DNA from: JACNKJ01 sp964440095
GTDB taxonomy: Bacteria; Krumholzibacteriota; Krumholzibacteriia; JACNKJ01
NCBI GenBank assembly: GCA_964440095.1
Contig: CAYTPZ010000007.1
Span: 1-64,000, forward strand
DNA length: 64,000 nt
Direction of reading: 5' to 3'
Below the pieces are notes generated by a model, which worked only from the letters and a program-made list of their open reading frames with translations, had not been told where the DNA came from and searched no databases. Shown here piece by piece: positions 52,197 to 60,193 of this stretch. Made by a program: the position numbers and the translations under genes. How positions within the stretch are numbered: the first letter of the stretch is position 1; the number at the start of each line of letters is the position of its first letter.

Positions 52197-53747
52197 CTAG
52201 AGTGGAATGTTGCCGTGTTTTTTGTGGGGCATGCTCTGCCGTTTGCCGGCCAGGCTCGCGAGTCCGGCAATGAGCTTGGGACGCGTTTCCTGGGGCAGGA
52301 TCACATCGTCGATGTATCCCGCTTCAGCCGCAAGATAGGGATGGCAGAACTTTTCATTGTATTCATCCACCAGTTCCTTGCGACGCGCATCGGCGTCTTC
52401 CGCTTCGGCCAATTCCTTGCGGGCCAAAATATTCACAGCGCCTTCCGCGCCCATGACCGCGAGCTCGGCGGTGGGCCAAGCGTAGTTCAGATCGGCGCGA
52501 ATGTGCTTGCTGCTCATCACGTCGTAAGCGCCGCCGTATGCCTTGCGCAGCACGATGGTCATCTTGGGTACCGTCGCTTCGCAGTAGGCGTAAAGAAGCT
52601 TGGCTCCATGCTTGATGATGCCGCCGTATTCCTGATCTGTGCCGGGAAGGAATCCGGGCACGTCTTCGAAGGTGATGAGAGGAATATTGAAGGCGTCGCA
52701 GAAGCGCACGAAGCGTGCACCCTTTAGGCTGGCGGCGATGTCCAGGGCGCCGGCCATGACCGCGGGTTGATTGCCAACAAGGCCCACCGACTGTCCGCCA
52801 AGGCGCGCAAAGGCCACCACGATGTTCCGCGCGAAGTCCTTTTGTACTTCGAAAAGGGAGTCCTTGTCGGCTACGAGTTTCATGACATCGGTCACGTCGT
52901 AGGCCTGATTGGCTTCGGTGGGAATGATCGTGTCCAGCGCCGCTTCCTGACGGTCGGGAGGATCGGTGCAGTCGACGGTGGCCGGATCATCCATATTGTT
53001 CTGAGGTAGGTAGCTGAGAAGCTTTTTGGTCAGGAGCAGGGCTTCCTGGTCGTTGCCGGCCATGAAATGGGCCACGCCGCTGCGTGTGTTGTGCGTGCCC
53101 GCGCCGCCCAGTTCCTCAAAGCTCACTTCTTCACCGGTGACCATCTTGATGACGTTCGGGCCGGTCACGAACATGTGGCTGGTGCCGTCGACCATGACCG
53201 TGAAATCGGTAATGGCCGGCGAGTAAACCGCGCCGCCTGCACAGGGGCCCATGATCACGCTGATCTGGGGAATGACTCCACTGGCCAGTGTGTTGCGCAA
53301 GAAGATATCGGCATAGCCGCCCAGGCTTGCCACGCCTTCTTGAATGCGCGCGCCGCCGGAATCGTTGAGTCCGACAACAGGCGCGCCGTTGTCCATGGCC
53401 AGATCCATGAGCCGGGCGATCTTGCCGGCATTGGCGCCGCTCATGGTTCCGCCGAAAACGGTGAAGTCCTGCGCGAAGGCGTAGACCAGGCGACCATCCA
53501 CCTGACCAAAACCGGCAACCACGCCATCGCCCAAGGGCTTGTTGTCTTTGATGGCCGGGTCGCTGGACTGATGGGTCACGAAGGTGCCGAGCTCCTGAAA
53601 GGTGCCATTGTCGAAGAACAGGTGGACGCGCTCGCGCGCCGTGAGCCTGCCCGACTCGTGAATCTTGTCGATGCGTTTCTGTCCGCCGCCCAGGCGGGCC
53701 TGCTCGCGCTTCTGCTCGAGAATCTCGAATTTGTCTTCGTGGGCCAT
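52197..53747 (-). CDS. Propionyl-CoA carboxylase beta (carboxyltransferase) subunit
   Basis: Carboxyltransferase of 516 residues, usual length. RLGGGQKRIDKIHESGRLTARER at the N-terminus, NDSGGARIQEGVASL, GPCAGGAVYSPA and, near the C-terminus, AYGGAYDVMSSKHIRADLNYAWPTAELAVMG are diagnostic (given as key parts). It transfers CO2 from carboxybiotin to propionyl-CoA. First gene of the minus-strand operon, driven by the promoter at 53792-53820; AAGGA precedes the ATG. Confidence 0.95.
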   Translation of the reverse strand: MAHEDKFEILEQKREQARLGGGQKRIDKIHESGRLTARERVHLFFDNGTFQELGTFVTHQSSDPAIKDNKPLGDGVVAGFGQVDGRLVYAFAQDFTVFGGTMSGANAGKIARLMDLAMDNGAPVVGLNDSGGARIQEGVASLGGYADIFLRNTLASGVIPQISVIMGPCAGGAVYSPAITDFTVMVDGTSHMFVTGPNVIKMVTGEEVSFEELGGAGTHNTRSGVAHFMAGNDQEALLLTKKLLSYLPQNNMDDPATVDCTDPPDRQEAALDTIIPTEANQAYDVTDVMKLVADKDSLFEVQKDFARNIVVAFARLGGQSVGLVGNQPAVMAGALDIAASLKGARFVRFCDAFNIPLITFEDVPGFLPGTDQEYGGIIKHGAKLLYAYCEATVPKMTIVLRKAYGGAYDVMSSKHIRADLNYAWPTAELAVMGAEGAVNILARKELAEAEDADARRKELVDEYNEKFCHPYLAAEAGYIDDVILPQETRPKLIAGLASLAGKRQSMPHKKHGNIPL

Positions 53748-53791
53748 CGAAGTCCTTGGGATAGAGTTAGTTGCACAACAGCGATGGGGCG

Positions 53792-53820
53792 ATTCTAACC
53801 AGCTCGCGGCCCCAGGTCAA
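53792..53820 (-). promoter_or_regulatory. Promoter of the propionyl-CoA carboxylase operon
   Basis: On the minus strand TTGACC (53820-53815), a 17-base spacer and TAGAAT (53797-53792), 45 bases upstream of the carboxyltransferase ATG. A near-ideal match. Confidence 0.7.
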
Positions 53821-53927
53821 GGCGCGGCAACCCGGCAGAGAAACCCCACTTTCAGACAATGCGGGCTTGAAATCCTGCCAAAGATAGTAGAATTTATGGT
53901 GATCTTATGGACCCTTCCGGAGGAAAC

Positions 53928-54428
53928 ATGCACAAGATTTTATCCATCGTTCTAGCTGCTGCAATTCTGACATTCGCCGCTGCGGGCGCCATGGCCGAGG
54001 GCCAGGTCTTCGGCAAGGGCGTGAGCCTGGAGAAGGCCGTCAAGGTGAGCGATTTGCTCGAAAACCCCGACAAGTACGTGGGCGAGACCATTCGTGTGGA
54101 AGGTATCGCCGTGGGCGTTTGCTCCCATCGTGGTTGCTGGGTTGAGTTGGCCTCTGACAAGGAAGGCGATACCGTGCGCGTGAAGGTCAAGGACGGTGAG
54201 ATCGTTTTCCCGCCCGAGCTTCTGGGTTCCGTCCTGGCCGCAGAGGGTGTCTGGACCGCCAACAAGCTCGACCTGGACACCACCAAGATGGTTTGCGAGC
54301 ACAGGGCCAAGGAATCCGGCGAAGATTTCGACGCTGAAAAAGTCACCGAGTGCATGACCCTCTATCAGATCACCGGCACCGGCGCCATCGTTCTGGACAC
54401 GCCTGAGAAGCCTCTCGAAAAGGGCTAG
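53928..54428 (+). CDS. DUF4920-family exported protein
   Basis: A 166-residue secreted protein. ATG at 53928 is set by GGAGG and by the signal peptide beginning there (cleavage near AMA). The domain has the Cys pair CSHRGCW and the fold of the OB-like DUF4920 family (VGETIRVEGIAVGVCSHRG, shortened). The family often accompanies copper or redox proteins, but the role is unknown. Followed four bases on by a PepSY-like gene. Confidence 0.8.
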   Translation: MHKILSIVLAAAILTFAAAGAMAEGQVFGKGVSLEKAVKVSDLLENPDKYVGETIRVEGIAVGVCSHRGCWVELASDKEGDTVRVKVKDGEIVFPPELLGSVLAAEGVWTANKLDLDTTKMVCEHRAKESGEDFDAEKVTECMTLYQITGTGAIVLDTPEKPLEKG

Positions 54429-54431
54429 AGG

Positions 54432-54992
54432 ATGTCCAGATTCCGGCGCGTCTGTCGCTGGTTGCATCGCGAACTGGGTTTCTTCACGGTGGGGCTGACC
54501 TTGGTTTACGCCATCAGCGGCCTCGCCGTGAATCATGCCCATCACTGGGATGCCAACTACCAACGCGGTTTTGAAGTGAGCCACATCGAGCCCGTGGGCA
54601 CGGGCTTTACCGTGGATATTCTTCCCATCGTGCTCGATCGCCTGGCCCTGGAAGATCCTGTGAAGAACAGCTGGCGGGCCAGCGAGGAACACCTTCAGGT
54701 TTTCCAAGAGGGCAGCACCCACACGGTAAATCTGGTATCGGGTGAGGTCACCACGGAAACCGTGAAGCGCCGGGCCATGCTCTTCGACCTGAACTTCATG
54801 CATCTGAACACCGGCAAGGGTTTTTGGACCTGGGTGGCCGACTCCTACGCCATCATCCTGGCTTTGCTGGCCATCACCGGCATTTTCCTGACGCGAGGCT
54901 CCAAGGGCCTTGGAGGCCGTGGGGGAGTGCTAATGGCCCTGGGCATCGCCCTGCCGCTCATCTACGCCATTTGGATCAACCTGAGTAAGTGA
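54432..54992 (+). CDS. PepSY-associated membrane protein
   Basis: A 186-residue membrane protein. LHRELGFFTVGLTLVYAISGLAVNHAHHW is the typical first segment (N-terminal His and helix, about 11-40). A periplasmic domain of about 90 residues follows, then LNTGKGFWTWVADSYAIIL and two C-terminal helices. Related proteins act in iron or siderophore reduction and siderophore uptake. Ribosome site GAGG; probably cotranscribed with the DUF4920 gene. Confidence 0.82.
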   Translation: MSRFRRVCRWLHRELGFFTVGLTLVYAISGLAVNHAHHWDANYQRGFEVSHIEPVGTGFTVDILPIVLDRLALEDPVKNSWRASEEHLQVFQEGSTHTVNLVSGEVTTETVKRRAMLFDLNFMHLNTGKGFWTWVADSYAIILALLAITGIFLTRGSKGLGGRGGVLMALGIALPLIYAIWINLSK

Positions 54993-55054
54993 ACTTGAAC
55001 GTGAACTTGAACTGCGATTCGAGTGGTTCTGGTTCAAGTTCACGTTCAGGTTCA
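54990..55054. repeat. Long hexamer-built hairpin
   Basis: 23-base arms (54990-55012 and 55032-55054) pair with only one G-T wobble, with a 19-base loop. The arms are built of GAAC/GTTC hexamer-like units (GTTCAC, GTTCAG). It begins in the TGA of the PepSY-like gene. It may be a terminator or an intergenic repeat; part of its right arm recurs after the toxin gene. Confidence 0.8.
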
Positions 55055-55060
55055 GGTTGA

Positions 55061-55081
55061 TTTTCCCGCTTAACGGGAAAA
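55061..55081. repeat. Small hairpin next to the toxin-antitoxin promoter
   Basis: TTTTCCCG and CGGGAAAA pair over 8 bp with a 5-base loop. Because T precedes and A follows, it does not read as a terminator on either strand. Confidence 0.5.
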
Positions 55082-55084
55082 ACC

Positions 55085-55113
55085 TTGCACTTGATTTATA
55101 GTGATACTATAGT
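55085..55113 (+). promoter_or_regulatory. Promoter of the toxin-antitoxin operon
   Basis: TTGCAC (55085-55090), a 17-base spacer and TATAGT (55108-55113). Transcription would begin about 55120, only a few bases before the antitoxin ATG at 55123, so the mRNA may be nearly leaderless. There is no ribosome site. Confidence 0.65.
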
Positions 55114-55120
55114 GTCACTA
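55099..55120. promoter_or_regulatory. Operator palindrome of the toxin-antitoxin operon
   Basis: TAGTGATACTATAGTGTCACTA is a 22-bp palindrome with a single mismatched pair (T/C at the seventh position). It covers the -10, as expected for autorepression by a Phd/YefM-type antitoxin. Confidence 0.7.
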
Positions 55121-55122
55121 TT

Positions 55123-55380
55123 ATGAGAGTTGAACTTGTAACTACACTCAAGCGTCAGGCTACCAGGATTCTCGAGGAACTTCGAAAATCCAAAGAGCCG
55201 ATTCTAATCACCGAGCACGGTAAGCCGTCGGCCTATCTCATCAATGTTGAAAACTACGAATTGATGCAGAAACGAATGAGGATTCTCGAGGGAATTGCCA
55301 AGGGTGAGCGGGCCATCCTCGAAAACCGAGTCCTTAGTCAAGTCGCCGCAAAGCGGAAGATGCAGAAGTGGCTCAAATAG
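55123..55380 (+). CDS. Type II antitoxin, Phd/YefM family
   Basis: An 85-residue DNA-binding antitoxin. The N-terminal region ELRKSKEPILITEHGKPSAYLI is the Phd/YefM core; a helical, basic tail follows to neutralise the toxin. It overlaps the toxin gene by 13 bases. The surrounding DNA is visibly less GC-rich than the neighbours, which fits recent acquisition. Confidence 0.85.
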   Translation: MRVELVTTLKRQATRILEELRKSKEPILITEHGKPSAYLINVENYELMQKRMRILEGIAKGERAILENRVLSQVAAKRKMQKWLK

Positions 55381-55682
55381 TCTGGGCTGAAAACGCATTG
55401 CAGGAGCTTGATGACATTGCAGAGTACATTTCCCTCGATAAACCCGTTGCAGCGGCGAGCTTCGTAAAAACCGTTTTCGCGAAGGTGGACCGCCTAGCCT
55501 TGTTTCCAGATTCAGGTCGGCGCATCCCAGAAATTCCCCGCTCAGGCTATCGCGAAATCATCGTGAAACCCTGTCGATTGATCTATCGCGTCGAGGGAGA
55601 TCGAGTGTTGATTGTTCACGTCTATCGAAACGAGCAACAATTACAGGCATACCTGCTTGAACAGAAGGATGAGACAGAGTAA
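55368..55682 (+). CDS. Type II toxin, RelE/ParE family
   Basis: A 104-residue toxin. GTG at 55368 is used inside the antitoxin end. The pattern IVWAENALQELDDIAEYIS, FPDSGRRIPEIPRSGYREIIV and RLIYRVEGDRVLIVHVYR is typical. Members act on translating mRNA or on gyrase; which one cannot be told. The basic residues of the last strand are present. Confidence 0.88.
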   Translation: MAQIVWAENALQELDDIAEYISLDKPVAAASFVKTVFAKVDRLALFPDSGRRIPEIPRSGYREIIVKPCRLIYRVEGDRVLIVHVYRNEQQLQAYLLEQKDETE

Positions 55683-55712
55683 TCAGACAACCATTTCCAT
55701 CCCTCAGCAGAA

Positions 55713-55735
55713 GTTCAGGTTGATGTTCACGTTCA
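55713..55735. repeat. Repeat copy flanking the toxin-antitoxin pair
   Basis: GTTCAGGTTGAT at 55713-55724 repeats 55050-55061 exactly. GTTCACGTTCA at 55725-55735 repeats 55038-55048. Both copies are followed nearby by CCCGCTT. The two blocks bracket the toxin-antitoxin pair. Confidence 0.75.
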
Positions 55736-55809
55736 TTGACTTCCCCGCTTTCCTATGTGAATCTCCCTCCGCTTTCCCCCCGCACACGGCGCAACCGAGA
55801 AAGGACTCC

Positions 55810-56592
55810 ATGCCTTACGAGAATATTGAACTCAGGAAAGACGCTGCCCTGGCCTGGCTCTTCATCATGCGCCCCAAAGCCTTGAACGCTCTGAACTTCC
55901 AGACTTTGGACGAAATAGACGCGGCCCTGAGCGAAATCGAGGGCGACAGCGATATCGGCTTACTGATTATCTCGGGCGACGGCCCCAAGTCCTTCGTCGC
56001 GGGAGCAGATATAAGTGAGCTTCACAAGCTCGAAGGCGATGGTGGTCTTGAGACGGCTCGCCGCGGGCAGGGGCTCTTTGACCGTATCGACAATCTGCCC
56101 ATTCCCGTGATCGGTGCCATCAACGGTTTTGCCCTGGGTGGCGGCTGTGAGCTGGCCCTGGCCTGCGACATGCGCATCGCCAGCGATAACGCGGTGCTGG
56201 GCCTGCCCGAAGTGAAACTGGGTATCATTCCCGGCTACGGCGGCACTCAGCGTCTGCCACGCCTAGTGGGGCCCGGATTCGCACTGGAAATGATCCTCAG
56301 CGGGCGCATGATTCAGTCGGACGAAGCGCTGCGGGTTGGGCTCGTCAACCGCGTCGTGCCGGCCGAAGATCTCGAAGCCACGGTCAAGGAGCTGGCGGCT
56401 CAGATTTTGGCCAATGGTCCCATCGCGATTCGCGCGGCCAAGGAGGCCGTGAAGGAGGGCCTGCAGCATGCCCTGGGCGGCGGACTGGAAGTGGAGGCCC
56501 GGCTATTTGCAAGCCTTTGCGGCAGCGCCGATCAAAAAGAGGGCATGAGCGCTTTCCTGGAGAAACGGAAAGCGGACTTCAAGGGTAAGTAA
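55810..56592 (+). CDS. Enoyl-CoA hydratase
   Basis: Crotonase-family protein of 260 residues; ATG at 55810 behind AAGGA fits the family start. Upstream in-frame codons belong to no known protein. Both catalytic Glu residues are kept: GGGCELALACDMRIAS and GLPEVKLGIIPGYGGTQRLPRL. Unlike the crotonase at 34518, it looks fully active, hydrating 2-enoyl-CoA in beta-oxidation. It probably serves with the 3-hydroxyacyl-CoA dehydrogenase encoded about 10 kb away. Confidence 0.93.
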   Translation: MPYENIELRKDAALAWLFIMRPKALNALNFQTLDEIDAALSEIEGDSDIGLLIISGDGPKSFVAGADISELHKLEGDGGLETARRGQGLFDRIDNLPIPVIGAINGFALGGGCELALACDMRIASDNAVLGLPEVKLGIIPGYGGTQRLPRLVGPGFALEMILSGRMIQSDEALRVGLVNRVVPAEDLEATVKELAAQILANGPIAIRAAKEAVKEGLQHALGGGLEVEARLFASLCGSADQKEGMSAFLEKRKADFKGK

Positions 56593-56618
56593 GCCGCATC
56601 TTCTTTGTTGATAAAGGC

Positions 56619-56647
56619 TTGATGCTCCGCCCCTGGCTTCGTAACTT
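56619..56647 (+). promoter_or_regulatory. Candidate promoter of tRNA-Leu
   Basis: TTGATG (56619-56624), a 17-base spacer and TAACTT (56642-56647), about 45 bases upstream of the tRNA. Moderate match. Confidence 0.45.
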
Positions 56648-56691
56648 GGACGCTCGGGCAGCTCTGAACTGTTCGAACGCGCGATCCATCC

Positions 56692-56773
56692 GCGAGAGTG
56701 GTGGAATTGGCAGACACGCAGGATTTAGGATCCTGTGAGGCAACTCGTGGGGGTTCGAGTCCCCCCTCTCGCA
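56692..56773 (+). tRNA. tRNA-Leu (anticodon UAG)
   Basis: Complete type II tRNA of 82 bases. The acceptor stem GCGAGAG (56692-56698) pairs CTCTCGC (56766-56772), with discriminator A at 56773. The anticodon stem CAGGA/TCCTG encloses the loop TTTAGGA with anticodon TAG at 56726-56728. The long variable arm and the GGGGG-TTCGAGT-CCCCC T-arm are clear. The 3' CCA is not encoded (next bases are CCC). It reads CUA and related leucine codons. Confidence 0.95.
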
Positions 56774-56876
56774 CCCGACCCGCTAGCCGCCGTCCGCCTA
56801 CCGCTATCCGCCAGCAGCGCCATTGTGGCGGTCGGCGGTGAGCGGTGAGCGGTGAGCGGAAAGCGAAAGGACATTT
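56774..56876. repeat. GCGGTGA tandem repeat facing CCGC-rich copies
   Basis: Between tRNA-Leu and tig lie three full copies of the heptamer GCGGTGA (56835-56855) plus a partial one. Upstream CCGCC/CCGCT units (56780-56812) are complementary, so the region can fold on itself. It is similar in design to the hexamer hairpin at 54990 but unrelated in sequence. No promoter for tig is clear here. Confidence 0.6.
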
Positions 56877-58235
56877 ATGAGCACCGAAACGCATGAGCAC
56901 ACTCACGATCATTCCCACGCTCCTCTTGTGGAACTTGGAGAGGTCACCGTCGAGGAAAGCAAATCCTGGCAGCGCGTGGTGTCGGTAAGCGTGCCGGCCT
57001 CCGAATGGGACAAGGCTCGCGCGGATGCCGCCAAGAGTCTTCGCAAGGGTGTGACCCTGCCCGGTTTCCGCAAGGGCAAGGCGCCGGCCGATAAGGTCGA
57101 AGCGCAGTATGGTCCTCAGATCGATATGGATACGCTGGAGTATCTGATCCCGAGGGCCTGGCATCAGGCCACCCACGAGATCGAATTCATGCCCATTAAC
57201 GATCCCGAGTATTCGGACATCGACTTCGGTGCCGACAAGCCTTTCACCTTTAAAGCCACCGTGGAGATTCGTCCCGAGGTGAAGATCGACGGCACTAAGG
57301 GCATGAAGGTGACTTGGTATAAGGAAGAGGCGCCCGCCGATGCCGCCGAGCAGACTCTGCTGGGCATCCGTGAGAATCGGGCCGAGTACAACGAGGTCGA
57401 GCGCGAAGCCCAAGACGGCGATCGCATCACCGCCGATTTCAATCAGGTGGATGAGGGCGGCCTGCCCATCGTGGGCACCCAGGTGAGCGACCACAGTTTC
57501 GAGCTGGGCAGCCCCATGATTCTGGAAGAGTTCTCAAACGGCATGCGCGGCATGTCGGTGGACGATGAGCGCACCTTCTCGGTGACCTATCCCGAGGAAT
57601 ACGAGCAGAAGGAACTGGCCGGAAGCACTCGCGGCTTCAGCGCCAAGCTCAAGAAGCTGGAAGAGAAACACTTGCCCGAACTCGACGACGCCTTCGCCAA
57701 GGAACTGGGCGACTTTGAAAACGTGGCCGCGCTGCAGGAGCGCATCGAGGCGAATATCGCCCTCGAGGTCGAGGGACGAAATCGCGAGCGCCTGGACGCC
57801 GCCTTGATCCAGTCTTCGGTGGCCAAGAACGATTTTGAGGTTCCGCCTTCCATGGTCACGCGCTACGTGGAAGCCATGCTCGAGGAGCAGGTGGAGCGGG
57901 TCGGCGGCGAGATGAGCGACGAGGATAAGGAAAACGCCCGCAAGAACTTCCGCCCGGGTGCGGAATTTGCAATCAAGCGTTGGTTCCTGCTCGATTCCCT
58001 GGGGAAACAGGAGGGAATTGTTGTCAGCGATGAGGACTTCGAGGATCATATGAAGAAGATCGCGGAGCAGGAGGGCGTCGAAGTGGACCAGATTCGTGAG
58101 TCATTCGCCAAGCATCAGGCGGAAGGACGGGTCCGCGAAGACCTTCTCCACCGTAAAGTACTGGATTTCCTCAGAGAAAACGCAAAAATTAAGGAAGAGG
58201 CCATTCCCGAGACTCCACCTCAGTCCCAGGGATAG
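56877..58235 (+). CDS. tig: Trigger factor
   Basis: Ribosome-associated folding chaperone, 452 residues. The ribosome-docking motif GFRKGKAP (about residues 62-69) is intact. The prolyl-isomerase-like domain (about 165-255) and the long helical C-domain follow. The N-terminus has a His-rich leader (HEHTHDHSHAP) before the family start, which is unusual and may bind metal or be a lineage feature. It heads the classic tig-clpP-clpX-lon order; the ribosome site AAAGGA is modest. Confidence 0.94.
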   Translation: MSTETHEHTHDHSHAPLVELGEVTVEESKSWQRVVSVSVPASEWDKARADAAKSLRKGVTLPGFRKGKAPADKVEAQYGPQIDMDTLEYLIPRAWHQATHEIEFMPINDPEYSDIDFGADKPFTFKATVEIRPEVKIDGTKGMKVTWYKEEAPADAAEQTLLGIRENRAEYNEVEREAQDGDRITADFNQVDEGGLPIVGTQVSDHSFELGSPMILEEFSNGMRGMSVDDERTFSVTYPEEYEQKELAGSTRGFSAKLKKLEEKHLPELDDAFAKELGDFENVAALQERIEANIALEVEGRNRERLDAALIQSSVAKNDFEVPPSMVTRYVEAMLEEQVERVGGEMSDEDKENARKNFRPGAEFAIKRWFLLDSLGKQEGIVVSDEDFEDHMKKIAEQEGVEVDQIRESFAKHQAEGRVREDLLHRKVLDFLRENAKIKEEAIPETPPQSQG

Positions 58236-58263
58236 GGTAAGATTTTCCAAGGATGGATACCTG

Positions 58264-58884
58264 ATGAGTGAGACTACAAGCTACATGCCGGTTCCCATGG
58301 TCATCGAACAGTCGGGTCGGGGCGAGCGCGCCTACGATATTTACAGCCGCCTGCTCAAGGACCGCATTATTTTCATCGGGTCGCCCATCGACGACCACGT
58401 TGCGAATTTGACCATCGCCCAGCTCTTGTTCCTGGATGCGGAAGATCCGGATCGCGATATCTTCCTCTACCTGAACTCTCCCGGTGGAAGCGTGTCGGCC
58501 GGCCTCGCCATGTACGACACCATGCAGTATATCAAGAGTGATGTGGCGACCATATGCATGGGCATGGCCGCGAGCATGGGAGCTTTCCTGCTTGCCTCGG
58601 GAACCAAAGGTAAGCGTTACTCGTTGCCCAACGCCCGCATCATGATCCACCAGCCCAGCGGCGGCGCCCAGGGCCAGGCCACGGACATGGAAATTCACGC
58701 CCGCGAGATTTTGAAGACTCGCGACAAGCTCAACCAGCTTATGGCGGAGATGACGGGGCAGACGGTCAAGAAGATCGCCAAGGACAGTGATCGCGACTAC
58801 TTCATGACTCCGCAGGAGGCCCTCGATTATGGCCTCGTGGATCGCGTCATGGAGAAGGCCGAGAACCTCAAAGCCGGCGATTAG
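58264..58884 (+). CDS. clpP: ATP-dependent Clp protease proteolytic subunit
   Basis: Tetradecameric serine protease, 206 residues from ATG at 58264 (AAGGA upstream). PMVIEQSGRGERAYDIYSRLLKDRIIFIG is the standard start (shortened here). The triad is Ser in GMAASMGAF, His in MIHQPSGG and Asp in SDRDYF. The longer upstream frame overlaps tig and is not used. Partner of ClpX encoded next. Confidence 0.95.
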   Translation: MSETTSYMPVPMVIEQSGRGERAYDIYSRLLKDRIIFIGSPIDDHVANLTIAQLLFLDAEDPDRDIFLYLNSPGGSVSAGLAMYDTMQYIKSDVATICMGMAASMGAFLLASGTKGKRYSLPNARIMIHQPSGGAQGQATDMEIHAREILKTRDKLNQLMAEMTGQTVKKIAKDSDRDYFMTPQEALDYGLVDRVMEKAENLKAGD

Positions 58885-58902
58885 GCCGGGCTTGGAGCAA
58901 AC

Positions 58903-60129
58903 ATGATTAAGTGTTCATTCTGCGGTAGAGGACAGGACGAGGTGGCCAAACTGGTCAGCGGTCCCAATGTCTATATCTGCAATGAATGCATCAAGCTCTG
59001 CAACGACATCCTCGAAGAGGAGATGGTGGTTCCACCGCTCTTCGAAGAGGAGGATTTCCCCAAGCCTGAGGAAATCAAGGGCAAGCTCGATCACTATGTG
59101 ATCGGACAGGATCGCGCGAAGATCACGCTGGCGGTGGCGGTTTACAACCACTACAAGCGCATCTTCCATCTGCGCGAGGCCGACGAAGTTGAGCTGGAGA
59201 AGAGCAACATTCTCATGCTGGGGCCGACGGGCACGGGCAAGACCCTGCTCGCGCGCACGCTGGCCTCACTGCTGAAGGTGCCCTTCGCCATCGTCGATGC
59301 CACCACGCTTACCGAAGCGGGTTATGTGGGCGAAGACGTGGAGAACATCCTCGTGCGCCTGCTGCAGGCGGCCGACTACAATGTGGCATCGGCGGAGCGC
59401 GGAATCGTCTACATCGACGAGATCGACAAGATCAGCCGCAAAAGCGACAACCCGTCCATCACCCGCGACGTGTCGGGCGAAGGTGTGCAGCAGGCGCTGC
59501 TGAAGATCCTCGAAGGCACGGTTGCCAATGTGCCGCCCCAGGGCGGGCGCAAGCATCCGCAGCAGAAGTACATCGAGGTGAACACGAAGAACATCCTGTT
59601 CATCGTGGGCGGCGCCTTCGACGGCCTGCACGACATCGTCTCGCAGCGCATCGGGAACAAAACCCTTGGCTTCGGCGCGGAAATATTGAGTAAGAAACAG
59701 AAGAGTCAGGATGATATTCTTCTGAAAACCGAGCCCCAGGATCTGCTAAAATTCGGGCTCATCCCCGAGTTGGTCGGACGCCTTCCGGTGGTGGCATCGC
59801 TTCACGGTTTGTCGGAGTCGGCGCTGGTGGAGATCCTGGTGAAACCGAAGAACGCTCTGGTGAAGCAGTACCGGAAGCTTTTCGAGATGGAGAACATCAA
59901 ACTGGAATTCGACCCGGGCGCCATTCGGGCCGTGGCCAAGAAGGCCACGGAGCGCAATACCGGGGCCCGAGGACTGCGGTCCATCATGGAAGAGGTCATG
60001 ACTGACCTCATGTATGAGATGCCGTCCAAAAGCGGCATCCAGCGCATCGTAATGACCGAGGAGAGCATCAAAATTGGGGGCGAGCCCAAACTCTTCTTGA
60101 GCGACGACGAAGGCGCGCGTCAGGCCTAA
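58903..60129 (+). CDS. clpX: ATP-dependent Clp protease ATP-binding subunit ClpX
   Basis: AAA+ unfoldase, 408 residues. The zinc-binding N-domain has CSFCGRGQDEV and CNECIKLC. Walker A is GPTGTGKT (near residue 108) and Walker B is IVYIDEIDKI. The pore GYVGEDVEN and the sensor arginine region GARGLRSIMEE are present. Delivers substrates to ClpP. Its transcript ends at the hairpin 60148-60181. Confidence 0.96.
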   Translation: MIKCSFCGRGQDEVAKLVSGPNVYICNECIKLCNDILEEEMVVPPLFEEEDFPKPEEIKGKLDHYVIGQDRAKITLAVAVYNHYKRIFHLREADEVELEKSNILMLGPTGTGKTLLARTLASLLKVPFAIVDATTLTEAGYVGEDVENILVRLLQAADYNVASAERGIVYIDEIDKISRKSDNPSITRDVSGEGVQQALLKILEGTVANVPPQGGRKHPQQKYIEVNTKNILFIVGGAFDGLHDIVSQRIGNKTLGFGAEILSKKQKSQDDILLKTEPQDLLKFGLIPELVGRLPVVASLHGLSESALVEILVKPKNALVKQYRKLFEMENIKLEFDPGAIRAVAKKATERNTGARGLRSIMEEVMTDLMYEMPSKSGIQRIVMTEESIKIGGEPKLFLSDDEGARQA

Positions 60130-60147
60130 GTCTGCGGAGTGAATACC

Positions 60148-60181
60148 GCCGGTCGGCCTGGCGCCGTCCGGCATTTTATTT
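60148..60181 (+). terminator. Intrinsic terminator between clpX and lon
   Basis: GCCGG-T-CGGC, a 5-base loop and GCCG-T-CCGGC form a 9-bp stem with one T-T mismatch, followed by ATTTTATTT. Immediately after it, GAGGAG (60182-60187) is the ribosome site of lon. Confidence 0.8.
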
Positions 60182-60193
60182 GAGGAGAACAAG

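Noticed and set aside
53867..53893. A promoter for the DUF4920 gene from TTGAAA and TAGAAT
   Set aside because: The spacer is 15 bases, shorter than the 17-18 seen elsewhere; not strong enough to list.
55061..55081. Possible terminator TTTTCCCG-loop-CGGGAAAA
   Set aside because: T-run precedes and A-run follows on both strands, the reverse of an intrinsic terminator; kept only as a hairpin.
56660..56690. A possible second tRNA suggested by GTTCGAAC near 56671
   Set aside because: No acceptor or anticodon stem can be paired around it.
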